Shown here one piece after another: positions 8,564 through 16,585 of a DNA stretch of 64,000 nt (positions are counted from its first letter, which is position 1; each line of letters opens with the position of its first letter). The notes under the pieces were generated by a model that worked only from the letters and a program-made list of their open reading frames with translations, was not told where the DNA came from and did no database searches. This DNA is from Flavobacterium pectinovorum. GTDB lineage: Bacteria > Bacteroidota > Bacteroidia > Flavobacteriales > Flavobacteriaceae. The stretch is taken from positions 558,001-622,000 of the forward strand of contig NZ_FRBX01000001.1 of assembly GCF_900142715.1 (NCBI RefSeq). Direction: 5' to 3'. A program made the position numbers and the translations under genes.

Positions 8564-9328
8564 TTAAAACCCTTCAAAAACGCCTAAACCAAATAACGCA
8601 AAATCATATTTTACCGGATCTGCAGCGTCCATTTTGCGGAGTTGCAAATCCAATTCTGCCAATGCTTTTCCGTCGTTTTGCTTTCGCGAAAGTATTCCAA
8701 GTTTGCGGGCTACGTTGCCGGAATGAACGTCTAGCGGACAAGATAATGCGGCTGGCGAAATGGTTTTCCAAATTCCTAAATCTACTCCTTTTGTATCCTG
8801 ACGAACCATCCAGCGCAAATACATGTTGATTCTTTTTGCTGCGGAATTATTTAAGGGATCTGAAATGTGTTTTTGTGTTCTTGGCAAATGATCAATTTCA
8901 AAGAATATTTTCTTGAATTCGCTGATGCTTTTCTGCAAACTGTCTTTTTCCTGATTTTTGGCGAAAACAGTTTCAAGACCGCCGTGATTTTTATAAATGT
9001 GCTGTAAACCTTTTATAAATCCACTAAAATCTTTTCCGTTGAAGGTGCGATGTACAAAATTTTCCAGACGTTCCAGGTCGTTTTCAGAGTGTGACATAAT
9101 GAAATCATAAGGTGTATTACCCATTAATTCCATCATTTGATGTGAATTTTTGATAATCATTTTGCGGTTCCCCCAAGCAATTGTTGCGCTTAAAAAACCG
9201 GCAATTTCAATATCTTCTTTCTGCGAAAATAAATGCGGAATCTGTACAGGATCACTTTCGATAAAATCCTGATTATTATATTGAATGACTTTTTCGTCAA
9301 GAAATTCTTTGAGTTCTTTTTGGTTCAT
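8564..9328 (-). CDS. TIGR02757 family protein
   Basis: 254 residues, matching the conserved Bacteroidota family TIGR02757 (DUF2400) in length and in blocks such as AGFLSATIAWGNRKMI and LSCPLDVHSGNVARKLG. The second block resembles helix-hairpin-helix DNA glycosylase-type folds, so a nucleic-acid role is possible but unproven. No signal peptide. It lies beside the LolD-like ABC gene, separated by a 20-bp perfect inverted repeat. Confidence 0.85.
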   Translation of the reverse strand: MNQKELKEFLDEKVIQYNNQDFIESDPVQIPHLFSQKEDIEIAGFLSATIAWGNRKMIIKNSHQMMELMGNTPYDFIMSHSENDLERLENFVHRTFNGKDFSGFIKGLQHIYKNHGGLETVFAKNQEKDSLQKSISEFKKIFFEIDHLPRTQKHISDPLNNSAAKRINMYLRWMVRQDTKGVDLGIWKTISPAALSCPLDVHSGNVARKLGILSRKQNDGKALAELDLQLRKMDAADPVKYDFALFGLGVFEGF

Positions 9329-9412
9329 GTTGAAATGAATGTTCTTATGTATTCGAATGCCCTAGCCTTGATGGGAACTACATGCTGGACAAAATATTAT
9401 AAATCAATTTTT

Positions 9413-9512
9413 AAACACGAATTTCACTAATTTACACAAATTTCAATGGTTAACTTAGTTTGTGAAATTAATTTCACGAACTAATTAGTGGCAATTAGTG
9501 AAATTCGTGTTT
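9413..9512. repeat. 20-bp perfect inverted repeat
   Basis: The 20 nt at 9413-9432 (AAACACGA...CTAATT) are exactly complementary to 9493-9512 (AATTAGTG...CGTGTTT). An inner pair (tttgtgaaatt / aatttcac) extends the fold. It lies just after the ABC gene stop and may act as a terminator or processing site. Confidence 0.7.
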
Positions 9513-9518
9513 GCTTTT

Positions 9519-10397
9519 CTAATTACTAATCTGTCCGTCGACCATTACGAGTTTTCTATCGGCCATATTGGCCAATTCTTCGTTGTGGGTTACGATTACA
9601 AAGGTTTGCCCAAATTCGTCGCGAAGCTGAAAAAATAACTGATGTAAATTTTCGGCAGATTGTGTGTCGAGATTTCCGGAAGGTTCATCGGCAAAAATAA
9701 CATCTGGTTTGTTGATTAAAGCTCTTGCTACGGCAACTCTTTGTTGTTCTCCGCCCGAAAGTTCGTTTGGCTTGTGATTGATTCTATGTGATAAACCTAA
9801 ATATTCCAACAGTTTTTTTGCTTCTTTTTCAGCTTCTGCTTTTGATTTATTGGCCATAAAAGCAGGAATACAAACATTTTCTAAAGCTGTGAATTCAGGT
9901 AATAATTGATGAAACTGAAAGATAAAACCAAGATTTAAATTTCTGAAATTGGATAAGGTTTTGTCTTTTTTGCTTTTCTTTTTGAAATATCGGGTGTAAT
10001 AAATTATCATGGAAATAATAGGTAATAACAGAATACCAGCTGTCATTAACCTTAAATTATCATCGTAGATTTTAGCTCTTAAAAACAAAAAACAAACGAT
10101 CAGAATTATAACGTAAATGAAACCAGTCCAGGTAATAATCTTGAATATTTTTTCTTCTTTTGAATTGTCAGTTTCTACATCTTGTAATTTTAATACATTC
10201 TCGCCGTTGATACTTAATGATGATTCTGTATTTATTTCGGGTTTATCTAAGGTTCCTAAAATTTGCAATAAAGTAGTTTTTCCGGCACCGGAAGCACCAA
10301 CAATCGAAACAATTTCTCCTTTTTTAATATGTAAATCAACTCCTTTTAAAACTTCGAGTTTATCGTAGAATTTATGTATGTTTTTTGCGTGTATCAT
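9519..10397 (-). CDS. LolD-like ABC transporter ATPase with membrane insert
   Basis: 292 residues from ATG 10397; a TTG nine codons upstream is rejected because family members start MIHAKNI. The ATPase motifs are complete: Walker A GASGAGKT (34-41), Q-loop FIFQ (158-161), signature LSGGEQQR (213-220), Walker B VIFADE (233-238), H-loop His271. LolD-type proteins, which power lipoprotein release in complex with LolC/E, are about 230 residues. Here about 75 extra residues (74-148) sit between Walker A and the Q-loop and contain two hydrophobic helices (about 87-107 and 116-134) plus a lysine-rich stretch. No permease gene is adjacent. Confidence 0.88.
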   Translation of the reverse strand: MIHAKNIHKFYDKLEVLKGVDLHIKKGEIVSIVGASGAGKTTLLQILGTLDKPEINTESSLSINGENVLKLQDVETDNSKEEKIFKIITWTGFIYVIILIVCFLFLRAKIYDDNLRLMTAGILLLPIISMIIYYTRYFKKKSKKDKTLSNFRNLNLGFIFQFHQLLPEFTALENVCIPAFMANKSKAEAEKEAKKLLEYLGLSHRINHKPNELSGGEQQRVAVARALINKPDVIFADEPSGNLDTQSAENLHQLFFQLRDEFGQTFVIVTHNEELANMADRKLVMVDGQISN

Positions 10398-10625
10398 TTT
10401 GAAACTGTTTCTACAAAGAAACAAAGATTATGATTAGAATCAAATTCTTAAATTTAAATTCCAAAGTTTAAAAATTCCAAATTCCAATTCTTAATCTAAA
10501 ATCTACAATTAAAAAAACTTGGCTTGAAAATTGAAGAAGTGGTAATTAAGAAAAAATATAGCGGTTAAAAATAAATTTACTTAGTGAATTATTTTTAAAT
10601 TCGATTAATCTCTAAATAAAACAAA

Positions 10626-10922
10626 ATGCAGGATTTGAATGTTACGAATGACGAAAGAATGAGAAAACTTCTTTTAGGGCTTCTTTTTGATGGTATCGGA
10701 ATGATTTCCTTTTCAATTCCGGTACTTGGTGAATTTTCAGATGTAATCTGGGCGCCAATTGCGGCTTTTATTATGAGCAGAATGTACAAGGGAAGAGTAG
10801 GGAAGGTTGCCGGTTTTTTGACTTTTGTTGAAGAAATAATTCCGTTTACAGATATAATTCCATCATTTACAATTACGTGGATTTACACTTATTTTTTTCA
10901 GAACACTAACAAAGATGCTTAG
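10626..10922 (+). CDS. Hypothetical small membrane protein
   Basis: 98 residues, unknown family. Hydrophobic segments near 15-32, 38-52 and 76-91 indicate two or three membrane passes. The start ATG follows an AT-rich leader. The 3' end overlaps the convergent DUF6787-type gene by 4 nt. Function unknown. Confidence 0.65.
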   Translation: MQDLNVTNDERMRKLLLGLLFDGIGMISFSIPVLGEFSDVIWAPIAAFIMSRMYKGRVGKVAGFLTFVEEIIPFTDIIPSFTITWIYTYFFQNTNKDA

Positions 10923-11221
10923 TCTTTAAATAAAAATCCCAATCCCATACTTTTAAGCATTCTTTTTTCGAAAGCCCAAAAGAAACGAAATTGTCCAAAA
11001 ACAGTTCCGATAGCAACCAATAAAACCTGATAAATTGGGAAAATAATAATTAGCCTAATTAAAGTAAACCAACCTCCAAAATCTTCTTTTGTAATGCCTA
11101 ACCATACACAAAAAGGTTTAGACAACCATGCAGATGCCGATCCGGTGATGGCAAAAACAATAAATATGATGACCAATTGAAAATTTGAGGTGATGCCCCA
11201 ACGTTGCTTTAATTTATTCAT
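10919..11221 (-). CDS. DUF6787-type small membrane protein
   Basis: 100 residues starting MNKLKQRWGITSNFQL. Two membrane segments (about 16-33 and 52-73) flank a conserved FCVWLGI segment, and the C-terminus reads FFWAFEKRMLKSMG. I recognise it as the flavobacterial family called DUF6787; the function is unknown. It lies downstream of the DUF6146-type lipoprotein gene on the same strand. Confidence 0.75.
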   Translation of the reverse strand: MNKLKQRWGITSNFQLVIIFIVFAITGSASAWLSKPFCVWLGITKEDFGGWFTLIRLIIIFPIYQVLLVAIGTVFGQFRFFWAFEKRMLKSMGLGFLFKD

Positions 11222-11253
11222 TTTTATTAGTAATGATTACAAATATAGCAACA

Positions 11254-11685
11254 TTATCTTGATGGTACATATCCCCAAAGCTTTTGTTTGTAAGTATTTT
11301 GAAAATAAATCATGTAGTTGTAAATTAGATAATTTACCTCGTAACCGTACTTAATAGTCGGGTTGTAATTAATGCTCATTTCATACAAGTCAGGATTGTA
11401 GCGTTGTGGCTGTAAAACCCTGTTATTCCATTCTGTAACATACAAATTGTTCTTGTTTTCCAGATAAGACAGGGAATGATAATTTCTAGGAAAAGCTCTC
11501 GAAGCCAGCCAGGTACTAAATCCGTTATCAATAATTATTACTTCATATTCGAGAGAATCATTTGCAATTCTAACGGTATCATTTACGGCAACATTTTGTT
11601 TTACTGCATTGTCAACCGTCTTCTGAGACGTTGAACATGCAATAATCGTAAACAAAACAATTAATATGTAAATGCAGTTTTTCAT
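11254..11685 (-). CDS. DUF6146-type lipoprotein
   Basis: 143 residues. A signal sequence ends in a lipobox IIAC (Cys17), so it is probably a lipoprotein. The mature part has DNGFSTWLASRAFPRNYHS and many Tyr/Asn residues, the pattern of the flavobacterial family DUF6146. Role unknown. It sits 32 nt upstream of the DUF6787-type gene, suggesting cotranscription. Confidence 0.78.
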   Translation of the reverse strand: MKNCIYILIVLFTIIACSTSQKTVDNAVKQNVAVNDTVRIANDSLEYEVIIIDNGFSTWLASRAFPRNYHSLSYLENKNNLYVTEWNNRVLQPQRYNPDLYEMSINYNPTIKYGYEVNYLIYNYMIYFQNTYKQKLWGYVPSR

Positions 11686-11709
11686 AGCTTAAATTTACGG
11701 ATTTTTTTT

Positions 11710-11883
11710 AAGATGCTAAGGTTCTGAGATACTAAGATCCTAAGTTTTTTAAAATGGCGCTAAGATTCTAAGTTTTTCCTTAGTTTATAAAAAAAGCTGT
11801 TTACTTAAATGTAAACAGCTTGCATTATTTTTTTTTCGACAAAGATTTTAAAAATCTCAGAACCTTAGCATCTTAGCAACTTA
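11710..11883. repeat. CTAAG octamer array with inner terminator
   Basis: The left side (11710-11744) is aag, then atgctaag, gttctgag, atactaag, atcctaag; gcgctaag and attctaag follow at 11757-11772. The right side (11856-11884) reads ctcagaac, cttagcat, cttagcaa, cttaa. Register is 8 nt throughout. The arms share aagatgctaaggttctgaga in opposite orientation. Confidence 0.8.
11791..11833 (-). terminator. Intrinsic terminator
   Basis: AAGCTGTTTAC (11794-11804) pairs with GTAAACAGCTT (11811-11821). On the minus strand the stem is followed by a T-run (the A-run at 11789-11795), fitting termination of the DUF937 gene. It is nested inside the octamer array. Confidence 0.75.
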
Positions 11884-11888
11884 AAAAA

Positions 11889-12452
11889 TTATTTACTCTT
11901 AAAAAGTCGCCCAATAAATCCCGAAATTCCACCTTTGCTTTGTGTTACTACCAAAACATCGGCAACATCAACTTTTCCGTCTGCGTTTTGATCTAAGCCA
12001 AATTGCATTCCGTATTTAGAAATTGTATCCATGATGCTTGACGCTTGCCCACTATTTCCTGAAATTGCACTGATGATATCCGAAATTTGAAAACCACTAT
12101 CATTTGGGTCTTTTGCTTTATTTACTAAAGAATTTAAAACTTGTGGAATCATACTTGCCGCAACACCGGAAGAAGCTTCACTGCTTAAACCAAATTTTTG
12201 GCCCAGACTTCCTGATAATTGTTGCGTAATTTGCTGAACAATCGGGTTAGAACTGTCTATTGATGATTTTCCACTAAACAGACCAGCTAATTGTTCTGCA
12301 CCACCTTCTGAAGCAATTTTTTGCAATCCTGCAAAAATAGAATTACTTGTTTCATTTACAACGGCCTCGTTGTGTTCATTTGGGACTGCATTGTTTTTTA
12401 CAATGGCATCACCTCCGTATTGTTGTACTAACTGCGTTAATTGTTCAAACAT
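11889..12452 (-). CDS. DUF937 domain protein
   Basis: 187 residues, rich in Gly, Ser and Gln, matching DUF937. It starts MFEQLTQLVQQYGGDAIV, and internal repeats of the QQ-LSGSLGQKFGLS-MIPQVLNSLV type are typical. A short EF-hand-like stretch DQNADGKVDVADVL (about 155-168) may bind calcium. No signal peptide. A minus-strand promoter is seen upstream at 12479-12512. It lies downstream of serA but behind a terminator. Confidence 0.82.
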   Translation of the reverse strand: MFEQLTQLVQQYGGDAIVKNNAVPNEHNEAVVNETSNSIFAGLQKIASEGGAEQLAGLFSGKSSIDSSNPIVQQITQQLSGSLGQKFGLSSEASSGVAASMIPQVLNSLVNKAKDPNDSGFQISDIISAISGNSGQASSIMDTISKYGMQFGLDQNADGKVDVADVLVVTQSKGGISGFIGRLFKSK

Positions 12453-12478
12453 GATATTTAAAGTTTAAAATTACACAA

Positions 12479-12512
12479 CAAAATTAATAAAAAAGAAAGG
12501 GATTTACTACAA
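12479..12512 (-). promoter_or_regulatory. Bacteroidota-type promoter of the DUF937 gene
   Basis: On the minus strand the -7 element TAATTTTG (12479-12486) matches TAnnTTTG exactly, with a TTG at 12510-12512 23 nt upstream. It leaves a leader of roughly 20 nt. Its -33 part overlaps the serA terminator. Confidence 0.5.
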
Positions 12513-12531
12513 AAAAAAGTAGTAAATCCCT
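12498..12531 (-). terminator. Intrinsic terminator of serA
   Basis: AGGGATTTACTAC and GTAGTAAATCCCT form a perfect 13-bp stem with an eight-base loop. On the minus strand it is followed by TTTCTTTTTT. Confidence 0.85.
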
Positions 12532-12557
12532 CTAAAGTTAATCTTTTTATTTTATAA

Positions 12558-13508
12558 TTAGCTCAACAAAGAAATAATTTGTGAGGCTAATTCAGTTCCA
12601 ATTCTGTCTTGTGCTTCTCCTGTTGCAGCACCAATGTGTGGAGTCAACGAAATTTTAGTATGCATTAAGATTGCCATTTCTGGTTTTGGCTCGCTTTCAA
12701 AAACGTCTAAACCAGCAAAAGCAACTTTTCCTGAATCTAAAGCTTTTACTAAAGCAACTTCATCAATAACACCACCACGAGCACAGTTTACGATTCCAAC
12801 ACCGTCTTTCATGATTGCTAATTCTTTCTCTCCAATGATGTAACCATCCTGAGCAGGAACGTGTAATGTAATGAAATCAGCTTCTTTAAACAGTGATTCT
12901 AATGATTGAGATTCGATTGTTGTAGTGATAGACTGACCATCAAAAAACTCAACTTTGATATCTACTTTAGGAATAAAACTATCTGCTGCGATAACTTTCA
13001 TACCTAAACCAAGTGCCATTTTTGCAGTAGCCTGACCAATACGGCCAATACCAACAATTCCAAGTGTTTTTCCTCTTAATTCAACTCCGTTTGCGTACGC
13101 TTTTTTCAAACCGTCAAAGTTTGAATCTCCTTCAAGAGGCATATTTCTGTTAGAATCATGTAAAAAACGAACACCAGAAAACAAGTGTCCAAATACCAAC
13201 TCAGCAACAGATTCCGATGAAGAAGCCGGTGTATTAATTACGTGAATTCCTTTACTTTTTGCATATTCAACATCGATATTATCCATACCAACACCACCAC
13301 GACCAATAATTTTTAATCCTGGGCAAGCGTCAATAATATCTTTACGAACTTTGGTTGCACTACGAACCAAAACAACGTCTACATTATTTTCATTAACAAA
13401 ATTAGCCACTTGTTCCTGAGCTACTTTTGTAGTTATAACTTCAAATCCACCTTTTTCTAAAGCCAGAATTCCACTTTTAGAAATTCCATCATTCGCTAAT
13501 ACTTTCAT
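12558..13508 (-). CDS. serA: D-3-phosphoglycerate dehydrogenase
   Basis: 316 residues, the short form without an ACT regulatory domain. It oxidises 3-phosphoglycerate with NAD, the first step of serine synthesis. The NAD-binding GIGRIG is at 153-158. Catalytic residues fit Arg244 (NCARGG), a Glu in DVFESEP (about 271) and His291 (TPHIGAATG). The phosphoserine aminotransferase gene lies 205 nt upstream on the same strand, so the pathway genes are clustered. The missing ACT domain means classical serine feedback is not expected. Confidence 0.92.
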   Translation of the reverse strand: MKVLANDGISKSGILALEKGGFEVITTKVAQEQVANFVNENNVDVVLVRSATKVRKDIIDACPGLKIIGRGGVGMDNIDVEYAKSKGIHVINTPASSSESVAELVFGHLFSGVRFLHDSNRNMPLEGDSNFDGLKKAYANGVELRGKTLGIVGIGRIGQATAKMALGLGMKVIAADSFIPKVDIKVEFFDGQSITTTIESQSLESLFKEADFITLHVPAQDGYIIGEKELAIMKDGVGIVNCARGGVIDEVALVKALDSGKVAFAGLDVFESEPKPEMAILMHTKISLTPHIGAATGEAQDRIGTELASQIISLLS

Positions 13509-13590
13509 TTTAGTTTATGTGTTTATTTGGTTAATCGTTAAATCGTAAGATTCGTTAATTAACATATGTGATATTTTTTTCTTTTTGTTT

Positions 13591-13675
13591 AGGAGCTAAT
13601 CCCGCTATCCGTTGCAATCTTTTATTTTTTTAAAGAAAAAAAATAAAAGGATTTCCACTTCTATCGGGGCTAAAA
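13591..13675. repeat. 85-nt two-stem dispersed element, copy A
   Basis: Begins aggagctaatcccgct and ends atcggggctaaaa. An inner AT stem (CTTTTATTTTTTT with AAAAAAATAAAAG) is enclosed by AGC/GCT and CCCG/CGGG pairings. A second copy at 40491-40575 has the same design with paired base changes. It lies between serC and serA. Confidence 0.7.
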
Positions 13676-13713
13676 ATCCCGTATTCATTACAAATTTTCG
13701 TGTAAACTGAAAA

Positions 13714-14784
13714 TTAAACTTTAGATTCCAATGCTTTCATTACATCTACTAAAACCTGAACACTTTCGATAGGCATAGCATTGTAAATAGAAGCTCTGTA
13801 ACCACCCACAGAACGGTGTCCCGGTAATCCTGAAATTCCTGCGGCTTTCCATAAAGCGTCAAAAGTTTCTGTGTGATCAGCGTTGTTTAGCAAGAAAGTA
13901 ACATTCATTTTAGAACGATCTTCTACTGCTGCAGCACCTTTAAATAATGGGTTTCTGTCAATTTCAGTATAAAGTAAATCTGCTTTTGCATCGTTTAATT
14001 TTTCAACAGCAGCAATTCCGCCTTTTTCCTTAATCCATTGTAAGGTCAATAAAGAAACATAAACAGCAAAAACCGGAGGTGTATTGTACATACTTTCTCC
14101 TTTAATATGTTTAGCATAATCTAACATACTAGGAATTGTTCTTCCGTTTTTCTCTAAGATTTCTTCTTTAATAACCACAAGAGTAGTTCCTGCAGGCCCC
14201 ATATTTTTTTGAGCTCCGGCGTAGATTAAATCAAATTTAGAGAAATCCAAATTGCGTGAAAATATATCAGAACTCATATCGCAAACAACAGGTACGTTTG
14301 TTGCTGGAAATTCTTTCATTTGAGTTCCAAAAATGGTATTGTTACTTGTACAGTGAAAATAATCAGCATCACTTGGTATTGTGTATCCTTTTGGAATATG
14401 GTTGTAATTTTCTTCTTTTGAAGAAGCTACAACAACAGTTTCTCCAAAATATTTAGCTTCTTTTATAGCAGCTGTTGCCCATGTTCCTGAATCTAAATAC
14501 GCGGCTTTCCCGTTTTCTTTCATTAAATTATAGGGAGCCATTAAGAATGCTGTACTTGCGCCACCTTGTAAAAATAATGCCTGATATCCTTTTCCCTGAA
14601 GTCCTAAAAGTTCTAAAGCAAGGGAGCGAGCTTCTTCCATTACTGCAACGAAATCTTTGCTTCGGTGCGAAATTTCCAGAATAGAAAGTCCTGAATCATT
14701 AAAATTTAATATTGCTTTTGATGCCTTCTCAAAAACTTCTTGAGGTAAGATACTTGGTCCTGCGCTGTAGTTGTGTTTTTTCAT
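13714..14784 (-). CDS. serC: Phosphoserine aminotransferase
   Basis: 356 residues, normal length. It transfers an amino group from glutamate to 3-phosphohydroxypyruvate. The start MKKHNYSAGPSILP, the segment GGASTAF (74-80) and the PLP lysine Lys193 in AGAQKNMGPAG are characteristic. The C-terminal PGHRSVGGYRASIYNA closes the phosphate-binding site. serA follows on the same strand after a structured repeat. Confidence 0.95.
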   Translation of the reverse strand: MKKHNYSAGPSILPQEVFEKASKAILNFNDSGLSILEISHRSKDFVAVMEEARSLALELLGLQGKGYQALFLQGGASTAFLMAPYNLMKENGKAAYLDSGTWATAAIKEAKYFGETVVVASSKEENYNHIPKGYTIPSDADYFHCTSNNTIFGTQMKEFPATNVPVVCDMSSDIFSRNLDFSKFDLIYAGAQKNMGPAGTTLVVIKEEILEKNGRTIPSMLDYAKHIKGESMYNTPPVFAVYVSLLTLQWIKEKGGIAAVEKLNDAKADLLYTEIDRNPLFKGAAAVEDRSKMNVTFLLNNADHTETFDALWKAAGISGLPGHRSVGGYRASIYNAMPIESVQVLVDVMKALESKV

Positions 14785-14877
14785 GGTTGTTGTTAATAGT
14801 CGGAAATTTTAAAGATGCAAATTTCGGCAATAGGAGCTGAAAAAGCGATAAATTATTCGAAATAATTAAACATTTTT

Positions 14878-15948
14878 TTACTTTGTTGTTAACAAAAACG
14901 TTATAGTATCAACGTTATCTGCATAATCCCACAATTGAGGATTTTGTGTTTCTCCGAAGGGAATACTATTTTTAATTAAATCGTTGCTTACGATGCATTG
15001 AATTTGTTCGGAATCAGTTGTAAGACGACTTTGCAGATCTTCGATGTTTTCGTAAAATTCATAAAAAACACTGGAAATAGGTGAGGCGTAACTCAAATCT
15101 TCTTTTAAAGTAAGAAAACCATTGTCCAGTAATTTAAAATTACTCATTAAAAATACGGCTTTGTTATAATCGTAATTATTTGCATATTTTTCGTAGTGAA
15201 TAACGTCCTGATATTTAAAAATAGCCTGAAAAAAAGCATCAAATGAATAGCCTTTCGGAACAAAAAGTTTAGAAACATTACGACATCCCAAGCCAAAATA
15301 CCTGAAAATATCTTCGCCCAGCGCTTCTAATTGTTCATGTGTTTCATTTCCGTTTAAAACAGCAGCCGAATTTCTGTTTTTTCGAATGATTGAAGGTTTA
15401 TCTTTAAAATAATATTCAAAATATCTGGCTGTATTATTGCTTCCGGTGGCGATTACGGTATCAAAATTTTCCAGTTTTCCTTCCACGAAAGTGATCTTTT
15501 CTTTTAAACTTTCATCAACAGCAATCAAATATTTGGCTAGAAAAGGCAATAAGTGCTGATCGTTTGAAGAAGTTTTGATCAAAGTTTTATTTCCGGTAAT
15601 TAAAACGGAAAGAAAATCATGAAAACCTACCAATGGAATATTTCCGGCTAAAATTAGCGCTACTGTTTTTTCGTTTTTGTCATCCTGAGTGTCAAAGGAA
15701 TATGCCGAAAGCCATTTATCTATATTTTCTTCGGTCAGCGCATCTGCCCATGATTTTATTGCAAAGTACACTTGTTCAGGTGTATACCATCCATTATGAG
15801 ATTGTGATAAATAGATCAGCTTTTCGAAATCATCAAAAAATAAATCGTTATGCAGAACATCCGATTTTTTAATTGTATCGTTTTCAGAAAATTGTTTCAG
15901 AAATTTTCCTAATTCAACAAAAATACTTTTTTTTGTTTCTAATGTCAT
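14878..15948 (-). CDS. Acyl-CoA reductase, LuxC-like
   Basis: 356 residues of the LuxC/acyl-CoA reductase family (PF05893). The cofactor-binding part contains LILAGNIPLVGFHDFLSVL, and the probable thioester Cys lies in FGLGCRNVSKLF. No luciferase genes are nearby, so reduction of fatty acyl-CoA for lipid metabolism is more likely than bioluminescence. It is divergent from the ferredoxin gene, with face-to-face promoters between them. Confidence 0.82.
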   Translation of the reverse strand: MTLETKKSIFVELGKFLKQFSENDTIKKSDVLHNDLFFDDFEKLIYLSQSHNGWYTPEQVYFAIKSWADALTEENIDKWLSAYSFDTQDDKNEKTVALILAGNIPLVGFHDFLSVLITGNKTLIKTSSNDQHLLPFLAKYLIAVDESLKEKITFVEGKLENFDTVIATGSNNTARYFEYYFKDKPSIIRKNRNSAAVLNGNETHEQLEALGEDIFRYFGLGCRNVSKLFVPKGYSFDAFFQAIFKYQDVIHYEKYANNYDYNKAVFLMSNFKLLDNGFLTLKEDLSYASPISSVFYEFYENIEDLQSRLTTDSEQIQCIVSNDLIKNSIPFGETQNPQLWDYADNVDTITFLLTTK

Positions 15949-15953
15949 AATGT

Positions 15954-15984
15954 TTGTTTATGAAGAGTTTTGATTGTAATTTTG
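15954..15984 (+). promoter_or_regulatory. Promoter of the ferredoxin gene
   Basis: TTG (15954-15956), 20 nt, then TAATTTTG (15977-15984), an exact match to the Bacteroidota TTG/TAnnTTTG pattern. Predicted start near 15990 gives a leader of about 95 nt. Confidence 0.62.
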
Positions 15985-15986
15985 CA

Positions 15987-16017
15987 CAAAAATAAGCTAT
16001 ATTAAGTTATAAGACAA
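15987..16017 (-). promoter_or_regulatory. Promoter of the acyl-CoA reductase gene
   Basis: On the minus strand, TTG (16015-16017), 20 nt, then TATTTTTG (15987-15994). The -7 box is only 2 nt from the opposing ferredoxin -7 box, so the two start sites fall inside each other's core promoter. Confidence 0.6.
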
Positions 16018-16083
16018 AGCAGAATAAAATCTTCACATTATTATTTCTCAACTTGTAACTTTTAACTCATAACCAAGAAAAAA

Positions 16084-16434
16084 ATGGCAATAATTATAAC
16101 TGACGAATGCATCAATTGTGGGGCTTGCGAACCAGAATGCCCAAATACAGCAATTTATGAAGGTGCCGATGATTGGAGATATAAAGATGGAACGAGTCTT
16201 AAAGGAAAAGTAATTTTACCAGACGGAACTGAGGTTGACGCAGATGATGCTCAAACGCCAATTTCTGACGAAGTGTATTATATTGTTCCGGGAAAATGTA
16301 CAGAATGTAAAGGGTTTCATGATGAGCCTCAATGTGCTGCTGTATGTCCTGTAGATTGTTGTGTACCAGATGATAACCACGTAGAAGATGAAGAAACCTT
16401 GTTGAATAGACAAGCGTTTTTACACGGTGAATAA
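16084..16434 (+). CDS. 4Fe-4S dicluster ferredoxin
   Basis: 116 residues. Cluster ligands: C9-C12-C15-C19 in [12 protein letters not shown], and C72-C75 with C84-C88 in CTEC...CAAVCP, plus an extra CC at 92-93. The first motif begins at residue 9, so the start is secure. Probably a low-potential electron carrier in the cytoplasm. It is divergent from the acyl-CoA reductase gene, a NAD(P)H-dependent reductase, so a direct link is not implied. Followed by a terminator. Confidence 0.92.
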   Translation: MAIIITDECINCGACEPECPNTAIYEGADDWRYKDGTSLKGKVILPDGTEVDADDAQTPISDEVYYIVPGKCTECKGFHDEPQCAAVCPVDCCVPDDNHVEDEETLLNRQAFLHGE

Positions 16435-16458
16435 TATCTTTAATCTAATTTAAAGATC

Positions 16459-16494
16459 AAAAAATCCTGAACTTGGCTGTTCAGGATTTTTTTA
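16459..16494 (+). terminator. Intrinsic terminator of the ferredoxin gene
   Basis: AAATCCTGAAC and GTTCAGGATTT form a stem with a six-base loop, followed by TTTTTT. Confidence 0.85.
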
Positions 16495-16585
16495 TTTACG
16501 AAATATAAGTTTTTTATTATTTTTACACTGTATTATGCTATTTATAATGATTTATTTTGTTAATTTGATGGCAATATTTAAATAA

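Noticed and set aside
14878..15948. Bioluminescence (lux) genes
   Set aside because: The acyl-CoA reductase is alone; no luciferase or thioesterase is nearby.
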